Source: Prevotella sp. CAG:1320
GTDB lineage: Bacteria; Bacteroidota; Bacteroidia; Bacteroidales; Bacteroidaceae
Direction of reading: 5' to 3'
DNA length: 41,570 bases
Assembly: GCA_000435635.1 (NCBI GenBank)
Contig: FR882153.1
Span: forward strand, 1-41,570
Shown: positions 8,832 through 16,765 of the stretch, piece after piece
Layout of the letters: the number at the start of each line of letters is the position of its first letter
How positions within the stretch are numbered: the first letter of the stretch is position 1
Program-made: the position numbers and the translations under genes
The notes under the pieces: model-generated
What the model saw: only the letters and a program-made list of their open reading frames with translations
Told to the model about the DNA's origin: nothing
Database searches by the model: none

Positions 8832-9500
8832 GTGAAAGACGTACAGATAGAGAGCGGTTGGAAACAACAATTGCAAGGCGAGTTCACGAAACCTTACTTT
8901 CGTGAACTCGCCGACTTTGTTCGCTCCGAGTACCAGCAATATCGTTGCTATCCGCCCGCCAGGTTGGTGTTCAATGCCTTCAATCTCTGCCCCTTCAGCG
9001 AGGTGAAAGTGGTTATCATTGGACAAGATCCCTATCATGAGCCAGGCCAGGCTCACGGCTTGAGCTTCTCGGTAAACGATGGCGTTCCTTTTCCTCCCTC
9101 GTTGCAGAATATCTTCAAGGAGATACAGCTAGACCTGGGCACGCCCATTCCCGCGTCAGGCAATCTTACCCGATGGGCCAGGCAGGGCGTGCTGTTGCTC
9201 AATGCCACGCTCACGGTGAGGGAACATGTCGCTGGCAGCCATCAGCGGAAAGGCTGGGAGACCTTTACCGATGCCGCCATCAAGGCACTTAACGCCGAGC
9301 GAGACCACCTGGTGTTTATCCTCTGGGGAGGATATGCCCGCGGCAAGGTAAGCCTCATCGACCAGTCAAGGCACTTGGTGTTGCAGTCTGTGCATCCCTC
9401 TCCGCTCTCCGCCAACCGGGGAGGATGGTTTGGCAATCACCACTTCTCCCGTTGCAACGAATATTTGAGGCAGCAAGGGCTGGCGCCTATCGCATGGTAA
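8832..9500 (+). CDS. ung: Uracil-DNA glycosylase
   Basis: Removes uracil from DNA and starts base-excision repair. The protein has 222 aa from a GTG start at 8832, close to the E. coli enzyme. The water-activating loop GQDPYHEPGQAHGLSFSV is at about residues 63-80 with the catalytic Asp at about 65. The Pro-rich loop PFPPSLQNIFKE, the uracil-pocket NATLTV segment, VFILWGGYA, and the leucine/minor-groove loop HPSPLSANRGG with its catalytic His at about 187 are all present. The GTG is the only start that keeps the family N-terminus without running into gpmI. It lies 15 nt after gpmI and is followed closely or overlapped by the DUF3109 gene. Confidence 0.96.
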   Translation: MKDVQIESGWKQQLQGEFTKPYFRELADFVRSEYQQYRCYPPARLVFNAFNLCPFSEVKVVIIGQDPYHEPGQAHGLSFSVNDGVPFPPSLQNIFKEIQLDLGTPIPASGNLTRWARQGVLLLNATLTVREHVAGSHQRKGWETFTDAAIKALNAERDHLVFILWGGYARGKVSLIDQSRHLVLQSVHPSPLSANRGGWFGNHHFSRCNEYLRQQGLAPIAW

Positions 9501-9511
9501 ACCACAAGCAG

Positions 9512-10111
9512 ATGGAAAAGAAAGACCTACATATCGTACAGGTGGGAGACGTGTTGGTGTCTCCCGATATATTCACCGAGAAATTTTGTTGTGACCTGGA
9601 TGCCTGCAAAGGCCAATGTTGCGTGGAGGGAGACGCGGGCGCTCCAGTCACGTTAGACGAGATAGCCGCCATGGAGGACGCGCTGGACGAAGTGTGGGGC
9701 GACCTTTCCGCCCAGGCGCAGGCGGTGATAGACAAGCAAGGCGTATCATACATAGACGAGCAAGGCGACTTGGTGACCAGTATCGTCAATGGCCGAGATT
9801 GCGTCTTCACTTGTTATGAGAATGGCGTTTGCCTATGCGCCTTGGAGAAAGCACACCGCGCGGGAAAGACATCTTTCGTGAAGCCTGTCTCGTGTGCCCT
9901 TTATCCTATTCGCGAGAAATACTTTGGCCATGGTCTTTACGGGCTAAACTACAATCGCTGGCGTGTATGCGCCGCCGCCGTGGCGAAGGGGGAGAGAATA
10001 GGATTGCCCGTATATAAATTCTTGGAGCGGCCTCTTATCCGCCGCTTCGGGAAAGAATGGTATGATGAGCTTTGTCTCGTGGCCAAGGAATTGCTGGGTG
10101 ATGAGGCTTAG
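9512..10111 (+). CDS. DUF3109 family cysteine-rich protein
   Basis: 199 aa from the ATG at 9512. An alternative in-frame ATG at 9494 would overlap the ung stop. Cytoplasmic; the family function is unknown. The hallmark is a cysteine cluster CCDLDACKGQCC at about residues 26-37, followed by EGDAGAP. Later cysteines are GRDCVFTCYENGVCLCALE and PVSCALYP, a pattern that suggests bound metal or an Fe-S cluster. NYNRWRVCAAA near the C-terminus is also conserved in Bacteroidetes homologues as I recall them. It probably belongs to the gpmI-ung transcription unit. Its TAG stop overlaps the stop codon of the convergent AraC gene by 3 bp. Confidence 0.85.
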   Translation: MEKKDLHIVQVGDVLVSPDIFTEKFCCDLDACKGQCCVEGDAGAPVTLDEIAAMEDALDEVWGDLSAQAQAVIDKQGVSYIDEQGDLVTSIVNGRDCVFTCYENGVCLCALEKAHRAGKTSFVKPVSCALYPIREKYFGHGLYGLNYNRWRVCAAAVAKGERIGLPVYKFLERPLIRRFGKEWYDELCLVAKELLGDEA

Positions 10112-10980
10112 CTTTTGCGGTATTTAAGGGGCGAGAGTCCCGTATGCTGCTTGAAATACTTGCCCATGAAACTCTGGTTGGGAAAGTTCATCGCCTGCGC
10201 TATCTCTTTCACGCTTTTCATCGTGTTTTTCAGCTGCACTTTCATTTCCACGATTACGTAATGGTCTATCCATTCGTTGGGGGTGCGCTGGCTAACCTGT
10301 TTTACTGATTCCGACAAGTATTTGGCCGAGATGCAGAGTTGCTCCGCGTACCAGCCTACGCGCCTTTCCCTGCGGAAGTTGGCTTCCACCAGCTTGATGA
10401 AGTTGTTGAACACTCTTTCCGCCCTGTATTGCACGGTCTTGATTTCCCCCTCTTCCCAGATGTTCTCGCCCAGCTCGTAGAGCGTGGCTTTCAGCAATGC
10501 GGTGATTATCTCCTTGCGGAAGACACGCTGCTGGCCATCTATCTTTTGCTTGATGAGGTTAAAATAGAAAATGAAAGTGTCGACTTCTTCCTCCCCCAAT
10601 CGGTAAACGGGGCGGGAACGGAAGAACATGAAGAGTTGCGAGAGGTTTTGCACGCCCTTGATGATTTCCTCCGTAAGTTCTGGGCTGACGATGAAGGAGA
10701 GGCCAGAGAAATCATCGCTTACATGATAGCCGGTCAATATTTGTCCTTCGCTAAGCAGCAGGAAGTCATGGGGCTTGAACTCATAATCCTTGGCGTTGAT
10801 GGTATAATGCCCCATGCCCGAGATGCATAGGGATATCATGACGTACCCCATTCTAACCGGAGAACTGAGGGGCGTGCGAGGGAAGTGATCGGTGAGTATC
10901 AGCAGATCGTCCATGTGGCTTGCCCCCTCACAGAGAGTTTGGATTTGAGCCAAGGTCAGCTCTCGTATGTTGTTGGTCAT
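10108..10980 (-). CDS. AraC-family transcriptional regulator
   Basis: 290 aa. The N-terminal two-thirds form a cupin-like sensor (MISLCISGMGHYTINAKDYEFKPHDFLLLSEGQI). The C-terminal AraC/XylS DNA-binding domain covers about residues 190-290, with two helix-turn-helix units: WYAEQLCISAKYLSESVKQVSQRTPNEWI, and SVKEIAQAMNFPNQSFMGKYFKQHTGLSPLKYR. No signal peptide or receiver domain. The gene is divergent from the polyferredoxin-Tat operon with about 280 bp between, so it may control that operon or itself, but nothing in the sequence proves this. Its stop codon overlaps the end of the convergent DUF3109 gene. It has a near-ideal promoter. Confidence 0.92.
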   Translation of the reverse strand: MTNNIRELTLAQIQTLCEGASHMDDLLILTDHFPRTPLSSPVRMGYVMISLCISGMGHYTINAKDYEFKPHDFLLLSEGQILTGYHVSDDFSGLSFIVSPELTEEIIKGVQNLSQLFMFFRSRPVYRLGEEEVDTFIFYFNLIKQKIDGQQRVFRKEIITALLKATLYELGENIWEEGEIKTVQYRAERVFNNFIKLVEANFRRERRVGWYAEQLCISAKYLSESVKQVSQRTPNEWIDHYVIVEMKVQLKNTMKSVKEIAQAMNFPNQSFMGKYFKQHTGLSPLKYRKS

Positions 10981-11005
10981 GTGTGGTTTTTATGGTTATA
11001 TTTCG

Positions 11006-11037
11006 CAAAATTAGTTCTTTTTTCGCTAATGACCAAA
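11006..11037 (-). promoter_or_regulatory. Promoter of the AraC-family gene
   Basis: On the minus strand, TTTG (11037-11034) and TAATTTTG (11013-11006) are separated by 20 bp, an exact match to the Bacteroidetes consensus. The predicted start lies about 20 nt before the ATG at 10980. Confidence 0.75.
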
Positions 11038-11227
11038 CTTCCGACAGGTTATTCCCTCATTCATCTGTCAAATTCTTTTGGACTTAGCGTGAGAAACTTC
11101 GCGGGAACTGGCCGATTCGGGTTAAAAAAAAACTAAAAGCCTCCGCGTTTAGTGAAAGAAACTTTCGCCACGTAATGAAGGTAGTATTTTCTGTAAAATG
11201 TATTAGGCTGGAACTCGGAAAAATTGG

Positions 11228-11235
11228 TAAATTTG
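11228..11235 (+). promoter_or_regulatory. -7 box of the polyferredoxin-Tat operon
   Basis: TAAATTTG fits TAnnTTTG and lies 24 nt before the ATG at 11260, giving a very short leader. The expected -33 box is poor (TTAGG near 11203), which could mean activator dependence. The AraC gene is divergent next door. This box also argues against using the upstream TTG at 11224 as start. Confidence 0.5.
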
Positions 11236-11259
11236 CGGCTGAGAACAAGACTTCCCGCA

Positions 11260-12738
11260 ATGTCACGCAAAATCCGAATCATTTTGGCGTTGGTGTTTTT
11301 CACCCTCATCACGTTGCTGTTCCTTGACTTCACGGGTACGGCGCATGCGTGGTTTGGGTGGATGGCCAAGACGCAATTTCTTCCTGCCGTGTTGGGACTC
11401 AACGTGGCGGTGGTGGTTATCCTGTTGCTGTTGACCCTGCTGCTGGGCAGGGTCTATTGCTCTGTCATCTGTCCCATGGGTGTCCTCCAAGACATCGTGG
11501 CATGGCTGGGCAAACGGGGTAAACGTAATCCCTATAGTTATTCTCCGGCCAAGTCATGGTTGCGCTATGGCGTGCTGGTGGCATTCGTGGTCCTGTTGCT
11601 GGCGGGCTTCACCTCCATCGCCGCTCTCTTGGCTCCCTATAGTTCCTATGGGCGCATCGCCAACAACTTGTTACAACCCCTCTGGATGTGGGGCAACAAC
11701 CTCTTGGCCTACTTCGCCGAGCGAGTAGACAGCTACGCTTTCTACTCCGCGGATGTATGGCTGCGTAGCCTGCCCACTTTCCTGATAGCGGTTTTCACGT
11801 TGCTGGCGGTGGGCTTCCTGGCTTGGCGACACGGGCGCACCTATTGCAATACCATTTGCCCCGTAGGCACTGTCTTGGGTTTCGTGACCAAGTATTCCTG
11901 GTTGAAACCCGTCATCGACACCTCCAAGTGCGTGAACTGTGGCCTGTGCGGACGCAATTGCAAGGCGGCCTGCATCAACACGAAGGAGCACCGGATAGAC
12001 TACAGCAGGTGCGTGGCTTGCATGGATTGCCTGGAAAACTGCCATGTCAACGCTATCCATTATACGCACCCCAAGCGGAAAGATACTTCGACTGGGGATA
12101 GAAAGGTAGACCAAGGCCTGCGTTCCTTCCTCGCTCTTACTTCTGCCACGGCTGTCGCCGCCGTCGCCAAGGCGCAAGACAAGAAAGTGGACGGAGGATT
12201 GGCGGCGATAGAAGATAAGCAAATCCCCAACAGGCTGACACCCCTGTTGCCGCCGGGAGCTTGGAGTGCCCAGCACATGGCGCAACATTGCACGGGTTGC
12301 CAGCTCTGCGTCTCCGTTTGTCCCAATGGCGTGTTGCGTCCTTCTGGTAACCTGATGACATTGATGCAGCCGGAAATGTCATTCGAGCGCGGCTATTGCC
12401 GTCCCGAGTGTACCAAGTGCGGTGAGGTTTGTCCCACGGGTGCCATCCAGCCCGTTGAGCGTTCAGAGAAATCCGCCATCCACATAGGTCATGCCGTATG
12501 GATAAAGAAGAATTGCGTGGTGCTCACCGATAACGTCAATTGTGGTAATTGCGCTCGCCATTGCCCCACGGGTGCCATTCAGATGATACCCATAGACCCC
12601 AAGGACGAGAAATCACTGCGCATCCCGGCCGTCAACGTTGAGCGTTGCATTGGTTGTGGAGCTTGTGAGAATCTTTGCCCAGCCCGTCCTTTCAGCGCAA
12701 TCTACGTGGAAGGGCATGAGGCGCATCGCGTAAACTAA
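11260..12738 (+). CDS. Membrane polyferredoxin, NapH/CcoG-like 4Fe-4S protein
   Basis: 492 aa electron-transfer membrane protein. It has about four hydrophobic spans: residues ~5-25, 42-62, 95-118 and 165-185. Two NapH-type CxxxCP motifs follow spans: CSVICPMG and CNTICPVG. Six further cysteine clusters follow: CVNCGLCGRNCKAAC, CVACMDCLENC, CTGCQLCVSVCP, C-x3-CTKCGEVCP, CGNCARHCP and CIGCGACENLCP, enough for several [4Fe-4S] clusters. A short hydrophobic run (RSFLALTSATAVAAVAKAQ, about residue 290) separates the two ferredoxin halves and resembles a degenerate Tat-like or re-insertion segment. The aldo/keto reductase with its own ferredoxin motifs starts 15 nt downstream. The likely role is to pass electrons from the membrane to that exported reductase (inference). 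Confidence 0.9.
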   Translation: MSRKIRIILALVFFTLITLLFLDFTGTAHAWFGWMAKTQFLPAVLGLNVAVVVILLLLTLLLGRVYCSVICPMGVLQDIVAWLGKRGKRNPYSYSPAKSWLRYGVLVAFVVLLLAGFTSIAALLAPYSSYGRIANNLLQPLWMWGNNLLAYFAERVDSYAFYSADVWLRSLPTFLIAVFTLLAVGFLAWRHGRTYCNTICPVGTVLGFVTKYSWLKPVIDTSKCVNCGLCGRNCKAACINTKEHRIDYSRCVACMDCLENCHVNAIHYTHPKRKDTSTGDRKVDQGLRSFLALTSATAVAAVAKAQDKKVDGGLAAIEDKQIPNRLTPLLPPGAWSAQHMAQHCTGCQLCVSVCPNGVLRPSGNLMTLMQPEMSFERGYCRPECTKCGEVCPTGAIQPVERSEKSAIHIGHAVWIKKNCVVLTDNVNCGNCARHCPTGAIQMIPIDPKDEKSLRIPAVNVERCIGCGACENLCPARPFSAIYVEGHEAHRVN

Positions 12739-12753
12739 TCCCAGACTATCACC

Positions 12754-14154
12754 ATGGACAAGCAAAACAAGAAAGAGATAACCCGCCGCCGTTTCCTCAA
12801 GACCCTGGGAATAGGCGCGGGCGTGACCACGGCCGCTCTCTATGGCTGTGGAGACAAAGTGCAATCAACGGGCGAGCCAGGCAAGGAGACCAGCCCCGTC
12901 CCCTTGGGCAAGATGACCTATCGGGAGAATCCCAAGACCAAGGAGAAAGTCTCCCTCCTGGGATATGGCTGCATGCGCCTGCCCACCAAGAAGGTGAGTG
13001 ACGAGAAGGAGGAGATAGACCAAGAGATGGTCAACCGCCAGGTGGACTACGCTATCAAGCATGGCGTGAACTATTTTGACACTTCCCCCGCCTATTGCCA
13101 AGGCCTCTCGGAGCGAGCCATGGGCATCGCCCTGAGCAGGCATCCCCGCGAGAGCTACTATATAGCCACCAAGCTCTCCAACTTCTCTCCCGATTCGCAG
13201 ACCCGGGAGGGTGCCCTCGCCATGTATCATAACTCCTTCAAGGAACTGAAGGTGGACTACATCGACTACATGCTCTTGCACAGCGTGGGCGGAGGCGGCA
13301 TGGAAAATCTCCACAAGCGCTATCTCGACAACGGCATGCTGGACTTCCTGCTCCAGGAACGTGAAGCCGGGCGCGTCCGCAACCTGGGTTTTTCCTATCA
13401 TGGAGACGTGGAGGTGTTCGACTACCTGCTTTCCAAGCACGACGAATACAAGTGGGACTTCGTGCAGATACAGCTTAACTACGTGGACTGGAAGCACGCC
13501 AAGGAGGTGAACGACAGAAACACCGATGCCGTCTACCTCTATGGGGAGTTGGAGAAGAGAGGTATTCCCGCCGTGATCATGGAGCCCCTCTTGGGAGGCA
13601 GGCTGAGCAATTTGCCCGACTATCTCATGGCCCGTCTCAGGCAAAGAGAGCCGGAACGCAGCGTCGCCTCTTGGGCGTTCCGCTTCGCGGGCACTTGGCC
13701 CGGCGTGCTCACCGTGCTGAGTGGCATGACCTATATGGAACACCTGCAAGACAACCTGCGCACTTATTCCCCGCTGAAACCATTGACGGAGGAAGACAAC
13801 GCCTTCCTGGAGGAGATAGCGAAACTCTACTTGGGTTACTCCATCATACCCTGCAACGACTGCAAGTACTGCATGCCCTGTCCCTATGGCATAGACATAC
13901 CGGGCGTGTTGCTGCACTACAACCGCTGCATCAACGAGGGAAACATGCCCCAAAGCGCGCAAGACGAGAACTACCGCAAGGCCAGGCGGGCCTTCCTGGT
14001 GGGCTACGACCGCAGCGTGCCCCGCCTGCGCCAGGCCGACCACTGCGTAGGCTGCGCCCAGTGCGTGCCCCACTGCCCGCAAAACATCAACATCCCCGAG
14101 GAGATGCAGCGCATAGACCAGTTCGTGGAAAAGCTGAAGCAAGACTCGCTATGA
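12754..14154 (+). CDS. Tat-exported aldo/keto reductase with C-terminal ferredoxin motifs
   Basis: 466 aa. The N-terminus has a twin-arginine signal, TRRRFLKTLG at about residues 10-19, then a hydrophobic stretch ending LYGC with Cys32. It is thus a candidate Tat-dependent lipoprotein. The aldo/keto reductase barrel follows. Catalytic-tetrad candidates are Asp/Tyr in NYFDTSPAY, Lys in YIATKLSN and His in YMLLHSVG, with the NLGFSYHG strand also visible. The C-terminal ~110 residues contain CNDCKYCMPCPYGIDIP and CVGCAQCVPHCPQNINIPEE, so at least one [4Fe-4S] cluster is expected. Fe-S aldo/keto reductases are a recognised family with mostly unknown substrates. TatA and TatC are encoded in the same operon. 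The stop overlaps the next start (ATGA). Confidence 0.92.
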   Translation: MDKQNKKEITRRRFLKTLGIGAGVTTAALYGCGDKVQSTGEPGKETSPVPLGKMTYRENPKTKEKVSLLGYGCMRLPTKKVSDEKEEIDQEMVNRQVDYAIKHGVNYFDTSPAYCQGLSERAMGIALSRHPRESYYIATKLSNFSPDSQTREGALAMYHNSFKELKVDYIDYMLLHSVGGGGMENLHKRYLDNGMLDFLLQEREAGRVRNLGFSYHGDVEVFDYLLSKHDEYKWDFVQIQLNYVDWKHAKEVNDRNTDAVYLYGELEKRGIPAVIMEPLLGGRLSNLPDYLMARLRQREPERSVASWAFRFAGTWPGVLTVLSGMTYMEHLQDNLRTYSPLKPLTEEDNAFLEEIAKLYLGYSIIPCNDCKYCMPCPYGIDIPGVLLHYNRCINEGNMPQSAQDENYRKARRAFLVGYDRSVPRLRQADHCVGCAQCVPHCPQNINIPEEMQRIDQFVEKLKQDSL

Positions 14155-14591
14155 TGGCCGATCTCGTTCGCTTGTTAAGGGAAGGCGGCTATTCCTGCGT
14201 GCTCCAGAAGGACGGGGAAGTGAGAACCTTTCATCGCCGGGGCGTGATAGACCTCTATACATTGTTGGTTGAAGACCCGGGCTATATGCGGAACGCTCTC
14301 CTCGCGGATAAGGTGATAGGAAAGGGAGCGGCCGCCGTGGTGGCCACGGCAGGCGTGAAGGAGGTGTATGCGGAGGTGATTAGCCTGCCCGCCGTGAATC
14401 TTTTGCGCCAAGCGGGTGTCTCCGTGAGTTGGGGAGAGCGGGTGTCTGCCATCCGCAACAGGGCAGGGGATGGATGGTGTCCCTTGGAGACCGCTTGCCG
14501 TGAGGCGTCAACCGCGGAGGAGGCCATGCCTGTGGTGGATGGTTTCGTGAAGCGGATGTTCCCCGACTTGGCAATAAAAGTAAACGTTTAA
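14151..14591 (+). CDS. DUF1893-domain protein
   Basis: 146 aa, starting at the ATG that overlaps the reductase stop in ATGA (a second ATG follows directly at 14154). The DUF1893 pattern is clear: LVRLLREGGYSCVLQKDGEVRTFHRRGVIDLYTLL, then DKVIGKGAAAVVATAGVKEVYAEVIS and LLRQAGVSVSWGERVSAIRNRAGDGWCPLE. No signal peptide; cytoplasmic. The function of the family is unknown. I recall it near anaerobic metabolism and Fe-S genes. Translational coupling to the exported reductase suggests a shared pathway. A C-terminal extension (about residues 115-146, FVKRMFPDLAIKVNV) follows the domain. Confidence 0.85.
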   Translation: MMADLVRLLREGGYSCVLQKDGEVRTFHRRGVIDLYTLLVEDPGYMRNALLADKVIGKGAAAVVATAGVKEVYAEVISLPAVNLLRQAGVSVSWGERVSAIRNRAGDGWCPLETACREASTAEEAMPVVDGFVKRMFPDLAIKVNV

Positions 14592-14604
14592 AGTTATATT
14601 GTAT

Positions 14605-15155
14605 ATGGAAATAGCAAACCGACTCTGCACTTTGGGATACCGTGAGACCAAGACCTACTTGGTGGCATCCCTTTTCGTGATAGGCAATATCGTGTTGCCG
14701 CAGTTGTTCCACCTCGTGCCGCAAGGCGGCGTGATGTGGTTGCCCATTTATTTCTTCACATTGGTGGGTGCCTACAAGTATGGTTGGCAAGTGGGACTGC
14801 TCACGGCGGTGCTCTCGCCCGTGGTCAACAGCCCGTTTTTCACCCTGCCCCACGCTTCCCCCTTTCCCCCCCACTGTTCTTCACCATGCCCCACGCTTCC
14901 GCCTTGCCCGCCATCCTGTTGAAGTCCACTCTGTTGGTGCTCTTCGCCGGCTACACGGCTCATCGTTTCCAACGTGTATCGCTCTTGCTTGTGCTGGGCG
15001 TGGTGCTGGGATACCAGGTGCTGGGTACTTTGGGCGAATGGGCCATGAAGGGAGATTTCTACCTGGCGGCACAGGACTTTCGCTTCGGCTTGCCTGGCAT
15101 GGCGCTCCAAGTAGTGGGTGGATACTTAGTCATCAAACATTTAATCCGTAAGTGA
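14605..15155 (+). pseudogene. ECF-transporter S-component-like membrane protein, frameshifted
   Basis: Two frames together give one hydrophobic protein of about 180 aa. Frame one (14605 to about 14870) reads MEIANRLCTLGYRETKTYL, then VIGNIVLPQLFHLVPQGG, WLPIYFFTLVGAYKYGW, GLLTAVLSPVVNS. The second frame (about 14870-15155) continues MPHASALPAILLKSTLL, LLVLGVVLGYQVLGTLGEWA, FRFGLPGMALQVVGGYLVIK. This matches Bacteroidetes proteins annotated as ECF transporter S components (membrane vitamin/substrate binders). The break lies in a duplicated CACC(C/A)TGCCCCACGCTTCC block (14841 and 14882, 41 bp apart) with a run of seven C at 14866-14872. One extra C would restore the frame. So this is either a recent pseudogene, a phase-variable gene, or a sequencing error. 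The frame-two stop overlaps the TatA region. Confidence 0.75.
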
Positions 15156-15157
15156 AC

Positions 15158-15385
15158 ATGATGTTTACACCATTGATTTTGGGACTTGGCGGGCAAGAAC
15201 TGCTTGTCATCCTGCTCATCTTCCTTTTGCTGTTCGGTGGCAGCAAGATACCTGAACTCATGAAGGGGCTTGGCAAGGGAGTGCGCAGCTTCAAGGACGG
15301 CATGAACGAGGTGCGGAAAGACCTCGACGTGGACGCTCCCGCTGACGACGCGAATACCAAGAAAGAGGAACAGCAGAAGGAATGA
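15158..15385 (+). CDS. tatA: Twin-arginine translocase subunit TatA
   Basis: 75 aa from the ATG at 15158; a GTG at 15152 is possible but overlaps the upstream stop. It forms the pore component of the Tat export system. A short N-terminal span ([19 protein letters not shown], about residues 9-27) with the FG hinge is followed by the amphipathic helix [21 protein letters not shown] and a charged tail, typical of TatA/E. No separate TatB is present in this operon, so TatA probably serves both roles as in minimal TatAC systems. The stop overlaps the tatC start by 4 nt. Confidence 0.95.
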   Translation: MMFTPLILGLGGQELLVILLIFLLLFGGSKIPELMKGLGKGVRSFKDGMNEVRKDLDVDAPADDANTKKEEQQKE

Positions 15386-16176
15386 ATCCCTCGAAGACCG
15401 CCAACGAGCTGACTTTCTGGGAGCATTTGGACGTGTTGCGGGGCTGCCTTATCCGTGTGATAGCGGTGACGGTGGCCTGCGCGGTCGTGGCTTTCCTCTT
15501 GAAAGACCAGGTCTTCGCGCTGTTGTTGGCCCCGAAGGAGCCAGGCTTCGTCACTTTCCGATGGCTTCACGATGTTAGCCTCTGCCTGTTTCCCGATTTC
15601 GGCGGCGTATCTCCATTTAGCGTCAAGCTCATCAATACGGGCTTGGCGCAGCAGTTCTTGATCCACATGCAGGCTTCTCTGTACGTGGGCATCATCTGCG
15701 CTTCCCCCTATATAATATATGTGTTGTTCCGCTTCGTCTCGCCCGCCCTTTACGCCCGGGAGCGAAAATACGCCTATGGCGTAGTGGGTGGGGGCTACGT
15801 GATGTTTGCCTTGGGCGTACTGCTCAACTACTTTCTCATCTTCCCGCTCACGTTTCGCTTTCTGGGCACCTACCAAGTGGCGGCGGAGGTGGACAACTTC
15901 ATTACCCTGCAAAGCTATATGGACACGTTGGCGACGATGTCGTTGATGCTGGGCGTGGTGTTCGAGATACCTGTCCTTTCGTTCCTTTTGGCCAGATTTG
16001 GGCTGATTTCATCGGCTATCATGTCCCGTTTCCGTCGCCACGCCATTATAGTCATCTTGCTCGTGGCGGCTATCATTACGCCCACTTCAGACGCTTTCAC
16101 TCTCATGCTGGTGGCGGTTCCCATCTGGCTGCTTTATGAGGCCAGCATCCTCCTGGTGCGCTTCGCCCATCGCTGA
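15382..16176 (+). CDS. tatC: Twin-arginine translocase subunit TatC
   Basis: 264 aa, six transmembrane segments; recognises the twin-arginine signal and recruits TatA. The cytoplasmic N-terminal motif [15 protein letters not shown] corresponds to the family's HLxELRxR. The family blocks [71 protein letters not shown] and [26 protein letters not shown] are all present. Start in ATGA overlap with tatA. It is the last gene of the operon; an inverted repeat follows at 16211-16245. Its likely clients include the twin-arginine reductase encoded 1.2 kb upstream in the same operon. Confidence 0.97.
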   Translation: MNPSKTANELTFWEHLDVLRGCLIRVIAVTVACAVVAFLLKDQVFALLLAPKEPGFVTFRWLHDVSLCLFPDFGGVSPFSVKLINTGLAQQFLIHMQASLYVGIICASPYIIYVLFRFVSPALYARERKYAYGVVGGGYVMFALGVLLNYFLIFPLTFRFLGTYQVAAEVDNFITLQSYMDTLATMSLMLGVVFEIPVLSFLLARFGLISSAIMSRFRRHAIIVILLVAAIITPTSDAFTLMLVAVPIWLLYEASILLVRFAHR

Positions 16177-16210
16177 GCCTTCTTTTCCTTCCTCATGCTG
16201 CCTTGTCTCT

Positions 16211-16245
16211 AGTTCCCGTCACTCTCTTCTAAAGTCGCGGGAACT
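16211..16245. terminator. Inverted repeat after tatC
   Basis: AGTTCCCGTCACT (16211-16223) pairs with AGTCGCGGGAACT (16233-16245), 11 of 13 positions. It lies 35 nt past the tatC stop. No U tract follows, so terminator function is uncertain. Confidence 0.4.
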
Positions 16246-16249
16246 AGGC

Positions 16250-16345
16250 ATATAAGTTCCTCTCACAGGCTATATAAATCCCATGAAGCTACTATCTAAC
16301 TCCATTCCACGACGTGAAACAGCCATTCCACGTCGTAAAATAGAC
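16250..16345. repeat. Tandem array C: degenerate 21-22-bp units
   Basis: Units begin near 16250 (ATATAAGTTCC), 16272 (ATATAAATCCC) and 16294 (ATCTAACTCCA), 22 bp apart. They are followed by CCATTCCACGACGT at 16302 and CCATTCCACGTCGT at 16323, 21 bp apart. It is more degenerate than the other arrays, but the spacing is consistent. Confidence 0.5.
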
Positions 16346-16444
16346 TTGTTAATAGTATTCTCCAGGTTTATATAGCTAGTGAATGGAGTTTATAACCATG
16401 CTTTTCCAATTTTGGCAATGACAGATTATGTGCACAAGTAGAAA

Positions 16445-16462
16445 TTCGTCGAACTCATGCTA
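16445..16462 (+). repeat. Dispersed 18-bp motif, copy c
   Basis: Matches TTCGTCGAACTCACGTTA at 16 of 18 positions. It stands alone, about 300 bp before the second palindromic element. Confidence 0.55.
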
Positions 16463-16587
16463 ATTATAGGTTTATGTCGCGGGACTGATGCTATGCGTCT
16501 GCGTGCATGATTTGGGGGTGTTGGGGGAGATTTTTGCCCTTGGTTGTTTCGAAAATTTGAAGAAACAGGTACGATATGGTTGTGGGC

Positions 16588-16618
16588 TTGCGGGAGTCAA
16601 AAACAATGGCTAATTTTG
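16588..16618 (+). promoter_or_regulatory. Promoter in front of a 28-codon ORF
   Basis: TTG at 16588-16590 and TAATTTTG at 16611-16618 are separated by 20 bp, a good match to the Bacteroidetes consensus. The predicted start is about 20 nt before the ATG at 16644. Confidence 0.6.
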
Positions 16619-16643
16619 CGGTAGAACACCAAAAAAGAAATAT

Positions 16644-16730
16644 ATGATGAGTGTTGTTACCGCCACCTTGTTGATCGCCATTGTTGCCACGCTGTTGCTC
16701 GTACATTACGATGGGCCAGCGGCGGAATAG
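16644..16730 (+). CDS. Predicted 28-aa single-span membrane peptide
   Basis: MMSVVTATLLIAIVATLLLV then HYDGPAAE. It is one hydrophobic helix with a short polar C-terminus. An A-rich leader (AAAAAAGAAATAT) and a consensus promoter precede the ATG, which is what a real gene in this genus would show. I do not recognise a family. Size and topology resemble small regulatory or complex-stabilising membrane peptides such as the KdpF or CydX types, or a type I toxin, but there is no sequence evidence for any of these. It is too short for coding statistics, so it could be a chance frame. Confidence 0.45.
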   Translation: MMSVVTATLLIAIVATLLLVHYDGPAAE

Positions 16731-16765
16731 CCATGGTTTCTAATGCCAATATAGCGAGTGCTAAG

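Noticed and set aside
12865..14142. A 425-codon open frame antisense to the aldo/keto reductase
   Set aside because: It is the complement of a clearly coding gene with all its motifs; the antisense product has low-complexity Val/His/Leu composition.
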